64,000 nt of DNA. Origin: an uncultured bacterium (GTDB taxonomy: Bacteria; Verrucomicrobiota; Kiritimatiellia; CAIKKV01; CALHGX01). Shown here in pieces: positions 18,532 through 28,893 of this stretch. Under the pieces are notes generated by a model, which saw only the letters and a program-made list of their open reading frames with translations, was not told the DNA's origin and ran no database searches. The position numbers and the translations under genes are program-made. Within the stretch, counting starts at the first letter, position 1. Every line of letters starts with the position of its first letter. Location of the stretch: NCBI GenBank assembly GCA_938031185.1, contig CALHGX010000047.1, positions 1 to 64,000 on the forward strand, given 5' to 3'.

Positions 18532-18912
18532 TCAAGCGGTAACCGCCCGCACAAGCAGGCGTCCCAACAATACACCGCAAAGGCCCGCGCCGCAGTTTCC
18601 CACCACGTTCAGCGTTGCCAACAGCAACTGGGCGTCATTTAGCAATTCCACTGTCTCATAGCTCATCGTGGACAACGTGGTGAACGAGCCAAGGAATCCG
18701 ATGGCGAAAAACCAGCGCGCGTAGGGGCCGATAAGGCCCCGGTCTTCTGCCAATCCCATCAGCATGCCGATGACGAGACAGCCGAGCGCGTTGACGACAA
18801 GGGTTCCAACGGGAAAGGACGTGGATATCCATCGTTGCACAAGGCCGGAAAGGGCGTAACGGGATAGGGCGCCAAGGGAACCGCCCAGGGCGATCAGAAT
18901 TAACTTGGGCAT
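18532..18912 (-). CDS. crcB: Fluoride exporter CrcB/Fluc
   Basis: CrcB (Fluc) is a small dimeric membrane channel that lets fluoride leave the cell. The 126-residue product has four hydrophobic helices and the signature residues GGSLGALSRY, FPVGTLVVNALGC (with the pore Asn) and the central GFLGSFTTLSTMSYE. The start at 18912 follows GGGAGG at a good distance; an earlier ATG at 18924 would lie upstream of this ribosome site. A fluoride riboswitch sits directly upstream, which confirms the function independently. Confidence 0.96.
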   Translation of the reverse strand: MPKLILIALGGSLGALSRYALSGLVQRWISTSFPVGTLVVNALGCLVIGMLMGLAEDRGLIGPYARWFFAIGFLGSFTTLSTMSYETVELLNDAQLLLATLNVVGNCGAGLCGVLLGRLLVRAVTA

Positions 18913-18930
18913 AATGCCTCCCATATTATC

Positions 18931-18986
18931 CTGCAGGAGTCATCAGCCCTCGGAGGCGGTTGTCGGCAGACTCCATTGCCCGCTGA
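18931..18986 (-). promoter_or_regulatory. Fluoride riboswitch (crcB motif)
   Basis: On the minus strand the leader reads GCGGGCAATGGAGTCTGCC, then AACCGCC, then GGGCTGATGACTCCTGC. These match the conserved fluoride aptamer parts: GG-N-ATGG with a closing CC, the AACCGCC pseudoknot strand, and the final CTGATGACTCCT. It ends about 18 bases before the crcB start, close to the Shine-Dalgarno, so control of translation is more likely than control of termination; no poly-U terminator is visible. It would switch on crcB, DUF190 and the unknown gene when fluoride binds. Confidence 0.92.
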
Positions 18987-19130
18987 CGGTCCCCTTAATG
19001 CCAGATTGCGGCCGACAGGTCAATGATTACCTTAAACTCATGGTCAAGCAGTCTTGGACATTCCGGCTGGAACTTGGCAGTATACCTGGCATTTGCGGAA
19101 AGGACCGCGTGGCGGATGGACAATAAGGAC

Positions 19131-19820
19131 ATGCCGGCGATCAAGATACTCCCGTCGCTGTTGGCGGCGGACATGGGCCACTTGGCCCGGGAAGCCCGCC
19201 GGGCAGAAGAGGCGGGCGGGGATGCATTGCATATTGACATCATGGATGCGCATTTCGTTCCGAATTTGAGCATGGGCCCCGACGTGGTTGCCATGGCGAG
19301 ACGTGCGGTTCGCCTTCCCTTGAGCGTACACCTGATGATGACCAATCCTGAACGCTACCTGGAACGTTTTATCGCCGCGGGGGCCGACATTCTGTTGATT
19401 CACATTGAAATCAAGGCGGACGTGGCGGACTGCTTGCGCCGCATCCGGAAACTGGGAGCGCGCCCCGGCATCACACTCAATCCTGAGACCCATGCCTCGG
19501 CGCTTGACGACGTGCTGAACGAGGCCGAAGAAGTGCTCTGCATGAGCGTACACCCAGGCTATGGGGGGCAGGTCTTTATGCCTGAGACCCTCGACAAGAT
19601 CGCCGCGCTTCGTCGCGCCGCACGGCAACACGGCCGTCCCGCGCTCGATATATCCGTGGATGGCGGCATCAATCTGGATACCGCGGCTGCAGCAGCGGCC
19701 GCCGGCGCGAACGTCTTCATCGCCGGCACATCCCTCTATGGGGTAGGGGATATGAAGGCGGCCATTGCCGCCATGCGTGACCGGGCGGCGGCCGCTTGGT
19801 CCCTGTCGTCGAACCTCTGA
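19131..19820 (+). CDS. rpe: Ribulose-phosphate 3-epimerase
   Basis: Rpe interconverts ribulose 5-phosphate and xylulose 5-phosphate in the pentose phosphate pathway. The 229-residue TIM-barrel product shows ILPSLLAADMGHL, the metal and catalytic region HIDIMDAHFVPNLS, HLMMTNPERY and the phosphate-binding end ISVDGGINLDTA. ATG at 19131 with AAGGA upstream is preferred; ATG at 19116 would add five residues. The 5' region overlaps the fluoride riboswitch region on the other strand. lepA follows 16 bases later. Confidence 0.95.
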   Translation: MPAIKILPSLLAADMGHLAREARRAEEAGGDALHIDIMDAHFVPNLSMGPDVVAMARRAVRLPLSVHLMMTNPERYLERFIAAGADILLIHIEIKADVADCLRRIRKLGARPGITLNPETHASALDDVLNEAEEVLCMSVHPGYGGQVFMPETLDKIAALRRAARQHGRPALDISVDGGINLDTAAAAAAAGANVFIAGTSLYGVGDMKAAIAAMRDRAAAAWSLSSNL

Positions 19821-19836
19821 ACGCCCGAGAACATTC

Positions 19837-21639
<1,803 letters not shown>

Positions 21640-21651
21640 TCGGAGCGCCTG

Positions 21652-22734
21652 ATGAAATGGTGGCAGCGGCGGCAACTTCGTAAGGCGGCAGAGGAACTTC
21701 TTCATCATGCCGGGCATGTGCGCGCCATGCGGGAGGACGTCGCGACGGCGGCGGACCTTGCGGCCCTGAAGGATGCCGTGGCGACGCTGCGGGCGGCGTT
21801 GCGCGCCAGGGACGACGAAGCGCTGCTCCGGGCTTCCGAGGCCACGGAAAAGGCGGTTGCGCGAATCGCCCCGCCCAAAGCGCGCGGGTTCCTTAAGGAT
21901 CACGTCGAGGTGATCGTGGTCGCCCTTGCAATCGCCATGGGAGTACGCGCCTATTTCCTGCAGCCCTTCAAGATTCCCACCGGCTCCATGCAGCCGACGC
22001 TCTATGGGATCCACTATGAGCCCACGGCCGGCCCTGACTGGACTGATCTTTGGCCCGTCAATCTCCTGCGATGGGCGGTGACCGGATCATGGTATTGTGA
22101 ATACAAGGCCCAGTGCCCCGGCCGGCTGCGCGGCCCTTTGGCTGAAAGCGAAGGCATGCACTTCTACGATATCGGCGGCCGGCCCCATCCGATCCCGCGC
22201 GACCTTCCTTTGCTCGTCCGGCAGGGAGAAGAGGTGCTTCCGGGGCAAATGCTCGCCCGCGGCCGCCGCTTTTCAGGGGACCATCTCTTCGTGACGAAGT
22301 GGACATGGAACTTCCGTCGGCCACGTCGCGGGGAGGTGATGGTTTTCTCGACCGATGGCATCCCGGCTCTTCAAGCCAAGCGGACGCACTACATCAAGAG
22401 AATGGTCGGCTTGCCGACGGAAGAGGTCGCAATAGATCCTCCGCATCTGATCATTGACGGCTTGCCGGTGCATGCCCCATGGACCATTACGCGAATTGCT
22501 GATCAACTCCCTGGGTACGAGGCCGGTTACGTGCCGGGCGGTCCCTCGGCGCAGTACCTGGCCAAACGCGGAGACCGTCTACGGCTCAAGGAGACAGAGT
22601 ATGCGGGCTTCGGCGACAATACCCGCAATAGCTTCGATAGCCGGTACTGGGGCCCAATCCCGCAAGCGAGTTTGGTAGGGCCCGGAAGCTTCGTTTACTG
22701 GCCGATATCCCGCCGCTGGGGCCCAATCTGGTAG
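21652..22734 (+). CDS. lepB: Signal peptidase I (S26 family)
   Basis: This membrane serine protease removes signal peptides from exported proteins. The catalytic Ser112 lies in PTGSMQPTL just after a membrane helix (VEVIVVALAIAMGVRAYFL), and the general base is Lys249 in THYIKRMVGLP. The later block GDNTRNSFDSRYWGPIP is typical. At 360 residues it is longer than many; an N-terminal Ala/Glu-rich helical extension of about 80 residues and an insertion between the two catalytic regions explain this. It probably shares a transcript with lepA. Confidence 0.94.
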   Translation: MKWWQRRQLRKAAEELLHHAGHVRAMREDVATAADLAALKDAVATLRAALRARDDEALLRASEATEKAVARIAPPKARGFLKDHVEVIVVALAIAMGVRAYFLQPFKIPTGSMQPTLYGIHYEPTAGPDWTDLWPVNLLRWAVTGSWYCEYKAQCPGRLRGPLAESEGMHFYDIGGRPHPIPRDLPLLVRQGEEVLPGQMLARGRRFSGDHLFVTKWTWNFRRPRRGEVMVFSTDGIPALQAKRTHYIKRMVGLPTEEVAIDPPHLIIDGLPVHAPWTITRIADQLPGYEAGYVPGGPSAQYLAKRGDRLRLKETEYAGFGDNTRNSFDSRYWGPIPQASLVGPGSFVYWPISRRWGPIW

Positions 22735-22964
22735 CCCCGTGAATTCATGAACGCCTTTCTATCAACCACGAACGCCTAGTTGTCAACAATGTCGCATAAT
22801 CTATCTTATGTCTACTCCTTGGCCTTTGTGTGGCAACTATTGGCGCTTCGCTCTGTTAATAACGCCAGCGCGACATCCACGCGAACTACGGCTACCGCGC
22901 CCGGCCCCCGTGCACCATAACAGCTGCACCGGTCAATGATTCGTCCGGTCCGGACTACCGCGGC

Positions 22965-24416
22965 TCACATCTTCGAGCGGATCGCCACGAAGTATAGAAC
23001 CAACATGACGGCCGTGACGTACAACGCCGTGTTGTCGCGACGCCGGCCGGGAAGAATGATCCGCAGAAACGCGGCCGATACGAAACCAAGAGCAATGCCG
23101 TCCGAAATGGAGTAGGTCAGCGGGATGCCGGCCATCACCAGAAATGCGGGCACGGCTTCCGTCGGATCATCCCATTCTATTCTGGCGGCGTTTCGCATCA
23201 TCATCACACCAACAATGATCAGCACGGGAGCAGTGATCGGCGCATATCCTCCCGCCATGCGAACGACCGGCGCAAAAAAGAGCGCGAGCAAAAACAGCAG
23301 GCCTGTGACCACGTTCGCCATACCGGTGCGGGCGCCCTGCGCCACACCGGCGGCGCTTTCGATGTAGCTCGTCACCGTGCTCGTGCCCATAGCCGCGCCG
23401 GCCACCGTCGCTGCGGCATCTACAACAAGCACGCGCTCCGCCCGAGGAATTCGGTTGTGCTGGATAAAACCTCCTTGTTCGCACACACCAACCAAGGTGC
23501 CGATCGTGTCAAACACATCCATGAACACAAACAGCACAATGAATGGGATCATCGGCGCTGTCAGTGCGGCCCACACATCTGCCTTCAGCCGGGTTGGCGC
23601 CATCGAGGGTGGGCGCGAGAAGACGGATTGGGCGGGAGCGAACCGCTGAAACAACACGGCTTCACGCGAGAAGCCGGGCCATCCGCCCCACCCTGCCGGC
23701 AACCATTCTCCAATCCAACGCAATCCAAGGGCACATACCGTCGCCGCCACGATGCCCCACACCAATGCCCCTCGTACCCCACGAGCCCAGCAGGCTGCCG
23801 CTACAGCCAAACCTGCGCAGAACACCGCCAGGTCCGCGCCGGCCAGATGCGTGTTCAGCTTCACGGCCGTCCCGGGATCCTTGACGATCAATCCCGCGTT
23901 TTGCAGACCGATGAAAGCAATGAACAGACCAATCCCGCATGCGATCGCGTTCTTGAGGCTGGGACTGATCGCATCAAGCATTTGTTCGCGAACACCGGAA
24001 AGCGAAAGGGCGACGAAGATCACTCCGGATATGACCATCACACCCAGCGCCGTTTCCCATGCAGAAACAATGCCGGATCGTACAGCCGGCAATGCAGCGG
24101 CAGCGGGAATCAACGCAAAAACGAAAACGAAATTCTCCCCCATGCCCGGCGCCAGGGCGATGGGGTAGCGTGCATACAATCCCATGAACAGCGTGGCGCC
24201 CGCCGCGGCAAGACATGTGGCCGTCATCACGGCCCCGAACTCCAGACCAGTCTCCATCCCCAAAAAAGCTCCGGACAAAACCGCGGGCTGGACAAACACG
24301 ATGTACGCCATGGCGAGAAAAGTCGTCAAACCGCCAAGTATCTCCCCTCGCCACGTCGCGCCAAGGGTTTGGAACTCGAAATACTCCTCGCACCACTTCG
24401 TCCATCTCGCCCGCAT
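22965..24416 (-). CDS. AzgA-type purine (adenine/guanine/hypoxanthine) permease
   Basis: This 483-residue protein of the NCS2/AzgA group has 12-14 membrane helices and imports purine bases with protons. Family features include the N-terminal WRGEILGGLTTFLAMAYIVFVQP, GMGENFVFVF, FVFMDVFDTIGTLVGVCEQGG and GTSTVTSYIESAAGVAQGARTG. AAGGGAG precedes the ATG. It starts 17 bases after the GspC-like gene and is probably cotranscribed with it. No purine riboswitch fits in that gap. The bases 22735-22964 between it and lepB hold no gene and no clear terminator. Confidence 0.9.
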   Translation of the reverse strand: MRARWTKWCEEYFEFQTLGATWRGEILGGLTTFLAMAYIVFVQPAVLSGAFLGMETGLEFGAVMTATCLAAAGATLFMGLYARYPIALAPGMGENFVFVFALIPAAAALPAVRSGIVSAWETALGVMVISGVIFVALSLSGVREQMLDAISPSLKNAIACGIGLFIAFIGLQNAGLIVKDPGTAVKLNTHLAGADLAVFCAGLAVAAACWARGVRGALVWGIVAATVCALGLRWIGEWLPAGWGGWPGFSREAVLFQRFAPAQSVFSRPPSMAPTRLKADVWAALTAPMIPFIVLFVFMDVFDTIGTLVGVCEQGGFIQHNRIPRAERVLVVDAAATVAGAAMGTSTVTSYIESAAGVAQGARTGMANVVTGLLFLLALFFAPVVRMAGGYAPITAPVLIIVGVMMMRNAARIEWDDPTEAVPAFLVMAGIPLTYSISDGIALGFVSAAFLRIILPGRRRDNTALYVTAVMLVLYFVAIRSKM

Positions 24417-24433
24417 GGGTCCCCACTCCCTTT

Positions 24434-25330
24434 TTAACGGACCTCGTAAATCAACTTGAGCGGCGTCCCGTCCCGCTCGATTTCCAGCACGAAAGCGCTG
24501 AGGTTGTTGCGGACGAACTCGTTGATGAAGTATTCGGCGCGCCGCCGGCTGCTCATAGGCATCGAATTGACCTTGCGTACAATGTCGCCTTGGCGAAGTC
24601 CGACTTCATCAAAAAAGGCCTTTTCCCCTTCGACGCCAAGAACATAGCCCGTGATGCGGCGGTCATCATCGTATAACGGCTTGAGCGAATCAAAAACGGC
24701 GGCCAGTCGGTCCGGGGCGTCAAATAGTTCCTCATAATACTGCAGAAGCGCCTCGCGGTCGCACGTCCAACGGTATTCGTCCACCTGCTTGGAAAACCGT
24801 CCGGGGACGCGCGCCCCTGCGGCTAACGTTGTTTCCCCGCCAGCCGTTCGGGGCTCCGGGACGCGGCCGCTTTGGAACCGCAATGCGATTTCCTCGAGAT
24901 GATCCTGCCGCCGCAGCCAGACCCGCTCCGGTTCGATCCGCTCCACTATCGCGTCGCCCAGGACATCGCCCGGGGAAACAATATGATGGGCCCGCGAGGC
25001 CAGGTCATCCAGAACGGCCCTGCGAAGGCTCCCCCCAGCCTCGTCCTCGACGTTGAACGTGCCCGCAAGGCGGTACCGGACGTCCCTCTGCACTGAAGCT
25101 TGTTCGATTCCGCCCGTCGCGGACGCCCAGCGCAAAGGCGACCATATCACGCCAGTGAGAGCGTTGTTATCCGTCCCGTGTTCCTCAGCGGATGTTGAAT
25201 GGGGCGGCGGCTTACCCGCGAACCAGCGGCGCATATCACGAGCCCAAACCAGCGCCAACAGGACCGTCCAAGCCGTCAATAAGACCCCGCCGAACCAGAC
25301 CAGTTTTCTCCAAGGGAAGGCAGAAGCCAT
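24434..25330 (-). CDS. GspC-like type II secretion inner-membrane protein with PDZ domain
   Basis: GspC links the inner-membrane platform to the outer-membrane secretin. The 298-residue product has a short basic start, one membrane helix (about residues 9-27, VWFGGVLLTAWTVLLALVW), a proline-rich linker, a GspC homology region of beta strands (VRYRLAGTFNVEDEAGG, ERVWLRRQDHLEEIAL), and a C-terminal PDZ-like domain (EVGLRQGDIVRKVNSMPM). The ATG lies within the last 17 bases of rnpB; no later start keeps the membrane helix intact. The assignment is by layout and context with gspG elsewhere in the window. Confidence 0.75.
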   Translation of the reverse strand: MASAFPWRKLVWFGGVLLTAWTVLLALVWARDMRRWFAGKPPPHSTSAEEHGTDNNALTGVIWSPLRWASATGGIEQASVQRDVRYRLAGTFNVEDEAGGSLRRAVLDDLASRAHHIVSPGDVLGDAIVERIEPERVWLRRQDHLEEIALRFQSGRVPEPRTAGGETTLAAGARVPGRFSKQVDEYRWTCDREALLQYYEELFDAPDRLAAVFDSLKPLYDDDRRITGYVLGVEGEKAFFDEVGLRQGDIVRKVNSMPMSSRRRAEYFINEFVRNNLSAFVLEIERDGTPLKLIYEVR

Positions 25331-25705
25331 AAGCCGGATTCTGTTGTCCCGCGCGAACGCGGTATCGGTCATTTATCTGCGCGATCCACCCGAAACCGGA
25401 CCCGCTCTCGCGGGCTTGAAGTGGGCCACCTCGCCGGTTTCCTATTCGATCTTGCTCCGGATGGGGCTTGCCTCGCGGCCGGCTCTTTCGATCCGGCCCG
25501 GTGGTCTCTTACACCGCCTTTTCACCCTTGCCACGCCATCGCTCCATCAGAAGCGGCGACGGGCGGTTTGTTTCTGTGGCGCTATCCGTCCCTTTCGCTT
25601 AATCGAAAGGCCTCCCCGTTTGCACAGGGACATCCTGCCCTTTGGAGTCCGGACTTTCCTCCCCGGCCATCAGCGCCGGAGCGACCGCCCGCTCCTGCCT
25701 TCCCA
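25314..25705 (-). ncRNA. rnpB: RNase P RNA, bacterial type A
   Basis: This is the catalytic RNA that matures tRNA 5' ends. The 5' conserved block GAGGAAAGTCCGGACTCC and the 3' block ACAGAATCCGGCTTAT are both present on the minus strand. The terminal helix P1 forms between GGGAAGGCAG (25695-25704) and its exact complement CTGCCTTCCC (25314-25323). The roughly 390-base length and the GAGACCACCGG core fit the ancestral type. A TATAAT box lies just upstream. The 3' end overlaps the start codon of the GspC-like gene. Confidence 0.96.
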
Positions 25706-25711
25706 GCGCCC

Positions 25712-25717
25712 ATTATA
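25712..25717 (-). promoter_or_regulatory. -10 box of the rnpB promoter
   Basis: A perfect TATAAT on the minus strand lies 7 bases before the inferred RNA start. The -35 is not clear; the upstream sequence has no good TTGACA at 16-18 bases. Confidence 0.65.
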
Positions 25718-25758
25718 GAACCCCGGCCGGCCAAAGCGAAACAATAAGAAAACACCTG

Positions 25759-26499
25759 TCAAGCCAGCATGCGGCCGCAAAACTCGCAGGTCACAATCGC
25801 CTGGTGGCGGCGCGCCTCATGGCAGATGTATGGCGGCAATTTCATGTGGCAACCCGTGCAGGTCCCGTTCTCTATGGGCACCAACGCTCGGTCTCGCCGG
25901 TTCGCCATGATGCGCTCGTAGTTCCTCAGCCAGGCCGGATCCACTTCAGCGGCCAGCCGGGCACGCTCCGCCTTGACCCGGTCCAGCTCCGCCTGTAGCG
26001 CCACCCCTCGCTGATCTATTCCATCCACTTCAGCCTGGACGGACTCTTCTTCCGCGCGCAACTGCTGCTCACGCTCCCGCACCTTCTGCTGCAGGCTATC
26101 GACCTCCTCCATTGCCATCAACACGCGCTCCTCATCGGCCGCAATGTCGCGCTCGACAGCCCGGATCTCTTCCTCCATCGCCCGAAATTCCCGGTTGGTC
26201 TTGAGCTGCATCTGCTGCTCGCGCAACTTGCGGATCTTGTCGCGGCGCGTCTCGATCTCGACTTCCACCTTCTTGATGTCGGCTTGTTTGTGCTGAACGG
26301 CGCTCTTGGCCTGAGCCAACGCCTGACGGTGCCCTTCCAGTCGCGCCTCGATTTCGGCTTTGCGCTTCGGCAGGTCGCGCTGCTCGCGCTCGAACTTCAT
26401 GATACGGACGTCGTGATCCTGCACGAGAAACAACTGCTCGATTGTCGCGACTACCGCATCCACCGAATCGCCCCTTTCTATCGCAAACGACCTGGGCAT
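25759..26499 (-). CDS. Coiled-coil protein with C-terminal C4 zinc ribbon
   Basis: The 246-residue product is almost entirely Glu/Arg/Gln-rich coiled coil (residues about 30-185) followed by a zinc-ribbon domain with two cysteine pairs, CTGCHMKLPP and CEFCGRML. This matches a widespread family of putative nucleic-acid-binding zinc-ribbon proteins with no settled function. The family is often encoded next to rnpB in other bacteria, as here, which hints at an RNA-related role but does not prove it. The start at 26499 is the only reasonable one. Confidence 0.85.
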   Translation of the reverse strand: MPRSFAIERGDSVDAVVATIEQLFLVQDHDVRIMKFEREQRDLPKRKAEIEARLEGHRQALAQAKSAVQHKQADIKKVEVEIETRRDKIRKLREQQMQLKTNREFRAMEEEIRAVERDIAADEERVLMAMEEVDSLQQKVREREQQLRAEEESVQAEVDGIDQRGVALQAELDRVKAERARLAAEVDPAWLRNYERIMANRRDRALVPIENGTCTGCHMKLPPYICHEARRHQAIVTCEFCGRMLA

Positions 26500-26568
26500 T
26501 CTTACACCGCCGTCGCCTTACCGTCAAGGCAATGCCGAATCGGTGAGGGGCAGCGCAGGCCAGCCGGG

Positions 26569-27447
26569 TTACGCTGGCGCTGCGGCGGGCGGCGACGGCG
26601 GCAAGTCGCGCAACTGGGGATAGCGCAGGGCCAGGGCGGGGGGACACGAGACAGCGTAACCGGTGAGCATGGATTTGAGCTGCAGCGCATTGACAACTTC
26701 CTTGCCCTGGTAGTGATTGTTGGCAACGATGGTAAGGGTGGCCGAGACACTGGCAATTCGGTTCGCGCGCTCACGCAGATCTTTCAGTTCGTCGGCGCTA
26801 TAGAGGTAGTTATATGTTTCGTCCCGCCCGGCTTTTCGATCGAACCACGCGCGGGCATTGCGGCCGTGAAGCCGAAAGTACGCGTGCCGGCCCACGCCCG
26901 TGACGTCCAGGGTGAAGGCCTCGCCGGACGCCGGATAATCGAGCTGTGCCACACCGACGCCAAGGCCGTTCAAATAGGCCAGCGCTTCGGGCGCCTGCCA
27001 GGATGCGTGACGCAATTCCAGCGTGAGGCTGGTCAGCGGCGTCAATCGTTCCGCCAGCCGCGCGATCAGGGTTCGCGATACAGTTTCATCACGAAAATCG
27101 TAACGGAACTGCGCCAGAAAGTGGTGGAGCTTTCCGGCTTCCAGCAACGGACGAAACCCTTCAGCAATGGCGGCGGCTGTTTTTTCGTCCCAGCGGCCCT
27201 CATGCGTGATATCCCGTGGGAGTTTCGCCGTGAAAAAGAATTCGGGCCGATCCAGTGTGACTTCAAGCCATCGGGCGCTATGGCGGGCCGTCGGCACCGC
27301 ATAGAAGCTGCTGTTCACCTCCACCATGTCCACATAGCGCGAGAGAAACCGCAGGCGGTCCCCCACCCCGCCGGCATAGACGTAGCCCTCCCAGTCGGGA
27401 TAGGACCAGCCGGCCACTCCCACAGCAATCGGACACGGATGGGCCAT
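26569..27447 (-). CDS. DUF72 family TIM-barrel protein
   Basis: DUF72 proteins (YecE-like) have a TIM-barrel fold and no established reaction. The 292-residue product has the family start VGVAGWSYPDWEGYVY, the motif VEVNSSFYAVP, FFFTAKLPRDITHEG, LELRHASW and the late NNHYQGKEVVNALQL. ATG at 27447 gives the usual N-terminus; one five codons earlier is possible. It lies between the zinc-ribbon gene and dinB on the same strand. Confidence 0.9.
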   Translation of the reverse strand: MAHPCPIAVGVAGWSYPDWEGYVYAGGVGDRLRFLSRYVDMVEVNSSFYAVPTARHSARWLEVTLDRPEFFFTAKLPRDITHEGRWDEKTAAAIAEGFRPLLEAGKLHHFLAQFRYDFRDETVSRTLIARLAERLTPLTSLTLELRHASWQAPEALAYLNGLGVGVAQLDYPASGEAFTLDVTGVGRHAYFRLHGRNARAWFDRKAGRDETYNYLYSADELKDLRERANRIASVSATLTIVANNHYQGKEVVNALQLKSMLTGYAVSCPPALALRYPQLRDLPPSPPAAAPA

Positions 27448-27489
27448 CAGCGAATTCCACAAGCACGTCGTTCCGATGCGGCTCGCAGG

Positions 27490-28794
27490 TTATACGCAAA
27501 CGTTCCACCGCGGAAGCCCCAATCGTCGGCGGGATGTTTCCCCCTCGAGAATGGTTTCTCGGCGGGCTGGAACGGCATCCCGCGCCACCGGCGCTTTTTT
27601 GCGCAGATCCAACACGGCCGCCGAATGGAGCGTCTGGCGTCCATACTGCGCGTTCACGGCGTCCACGGCCGCCGTCAAACGGCGCATCTTTTCAATGCGC
27701 ACTCGATCCTCGAACAGATCCCCCTGCTCCATGGCGTCATCTTCCATGCGTCCCAACATGACGAGTGTGGCACGATAGAGCACGCCCGAATGGAATGCTT
27801 GATCAAAGAGCTCGGCGATAATCGGCAGCGCCTCCAAGGTGGAGGCGGTGGAGCGGCTCAACACTGCCTCCGCCCCGTCATGGCGAAAGTCCTGGCGACG
27901 CAACATGATGCCGACGGCGCCGGGGCGCAAACGAAAGCGGCGCGCGCGGGCCAAAACCGCTTCCACGTTCTGAACCAGTTGGGCGTATATGCGATCCCGA
28001 TCGGCCGAAGGTGGCAGGACGGTTTTGGACTTGATCATCGTGGCCGGAAGCGCTGGAGAGCCGGAAGAGATTTCATGCACCGCTTGCCCGCGCAACTCGC
28101 GCCAAATATCACGCCCTATCTTGCCCAATACGCGGCCGGCCCAGGCTTCCGACCGGGCGGTAAAATCACCCGCCGTGCGCAAACCGAATTTTTTCAACAG
28201 TTCCACCGTATTGGGGCCGAACCCCCACACCTTCTCCAAGGGAACGGTTTCAAGCAATTCGTGCAGATGCCGCCCCTCGCAAACCGTAAAACCACGCGGT
28301 TTGCGCAGCTTGGAGCATATCTTCGCCACGCTTTTCGTTGGCGCCAGCCCCACGGATACCGTCAGGCCCAGGTCCCGCGCCACCTCTTCCTGCATCCGCC
28401 GGGCAATTTCTACGTAGGAAGCCCGAAAATGCCGTCGCAACCCCGTAAGGTCCGCAAATCCTTCGTCTATGGAATATTCCTCAACCATCGGGGTAAAGCG
28501 CCGCAGGATGTTGAAAAGCCGACACGAGTACAGCCCATAGGTTTCATAATCGCTGGGCAGCACAACGAGCTGCGGACAACGGCGGCGAGCTTCAAATAGA
28601 GGCATGCCACGGGCGATGCCCAGCGCCTTCGCTTCATAGCTGGCGCAGGCGATAATGCCCCGCTCCAAGCCGGTGACCACCGGTCGCCCCAGCAGCTCAG
28701 GCTTCAGCGCCTGCTCCACGGAGGTAAAAAAAGCGTCTCCATCCAAATGCACAATCGCACGCGGAAAGGCGGCCAGCATAAACGGCGTACCCAT
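27490..28794 (-). CDS. dinB: DNA polymerase IV (Y-family, DinB)
   Basis: This is a translesion DNA polymerase without proofreading. The catalytic acids are in HLDGDAFFTSVE near the start and in YSIDEGFADLTG; a helix-hairpin-helix region follows (VWGFGPNTVELLKKFG), then a little-finger domain (PPSADRDRIYAQLVQNVE). The 434-residue length is somewhat long for DinB because of a C-terminal tail. ATG at 28794 has GGGAG upstream; ATG at 28779 is an alternative. A GAAC-N4-GTTC palindrome overlapping the promoter suggests SOS control by LexA. Confidence 0.93.
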   Translation of the reverse strand: MGTPFMLAAFPRAIVHLDGDAFFTSVEQALKPELLGRPVVTGLERGIIACASYEAKALGIARGMPLFEARRRCPQLVVLPSDYETYGLYSCRLFNILRRFTPMVEEYSIDEGFADLTGLRRHFRASYVEIARRMQEEVARDLGLTVSVGLAPTKSVAKICSKLRKPRGFTVCEGRHLHELLETVPLEKVWGFGPNTVELLKKFGLRTAGDFTARSEAWAGRVLGKIGRDIWRELRGQAVHEISSGSPALPATMIKSKTVLPPSADRDRIYAQLVQNVEAVLARARRFRLRPGAVGIMLRRQDFRHDGAEAVLSRSTASTLEALPIIAELFDQAFHSGVLYRATLVMLGRMEDDAMEQGDLFEDRVRIEKMRRLTAAVDAVNAQYGRQTLHSAAVLDLRKKAPVARDAVPARRETILEGETSRRRLGLPRWNVCV

Positions 28795-28827
28795 TTCATT
28801 GACTCCCAACAGCCAAAAACATGATGA

Positions 28828-28841
28828 AGAACTATAGTTCT
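28828..28841 (-). promoter_or_regulatory. Candidate LexA (SOS) box upstream of dinB
   Basis: AGAACTATAGTTCT is a perfect 14-base palindrome containing GAAC-N4-GTTC, the SOS-box arrangement known from Gram-positive bacteria. It lies 34 bases before the dinB start, and its centre TATAGT can serve as the -10 hexamer, so repressor binding would block the promoter. Confidence 0.6.
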
Positions 28842-28893
28842 CTTGTAAAGAAAAAACTCGTTTTGCTCTCCCCCAAGGTGTAGAAATTAGGTC

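Noticed and set aside
24417..24433. Purine riboswitch before the permease
   Set aside because: Only 17 bases separate the permease from the upstream gene, too short for an aptamer.
26284..28599. A 771-codon open frame on the plus strand across DUF72 and dinB
   Set aside because: It is antisense to two well-supported genes, has no family resemblance, and arises from GC-rich codon third positions.
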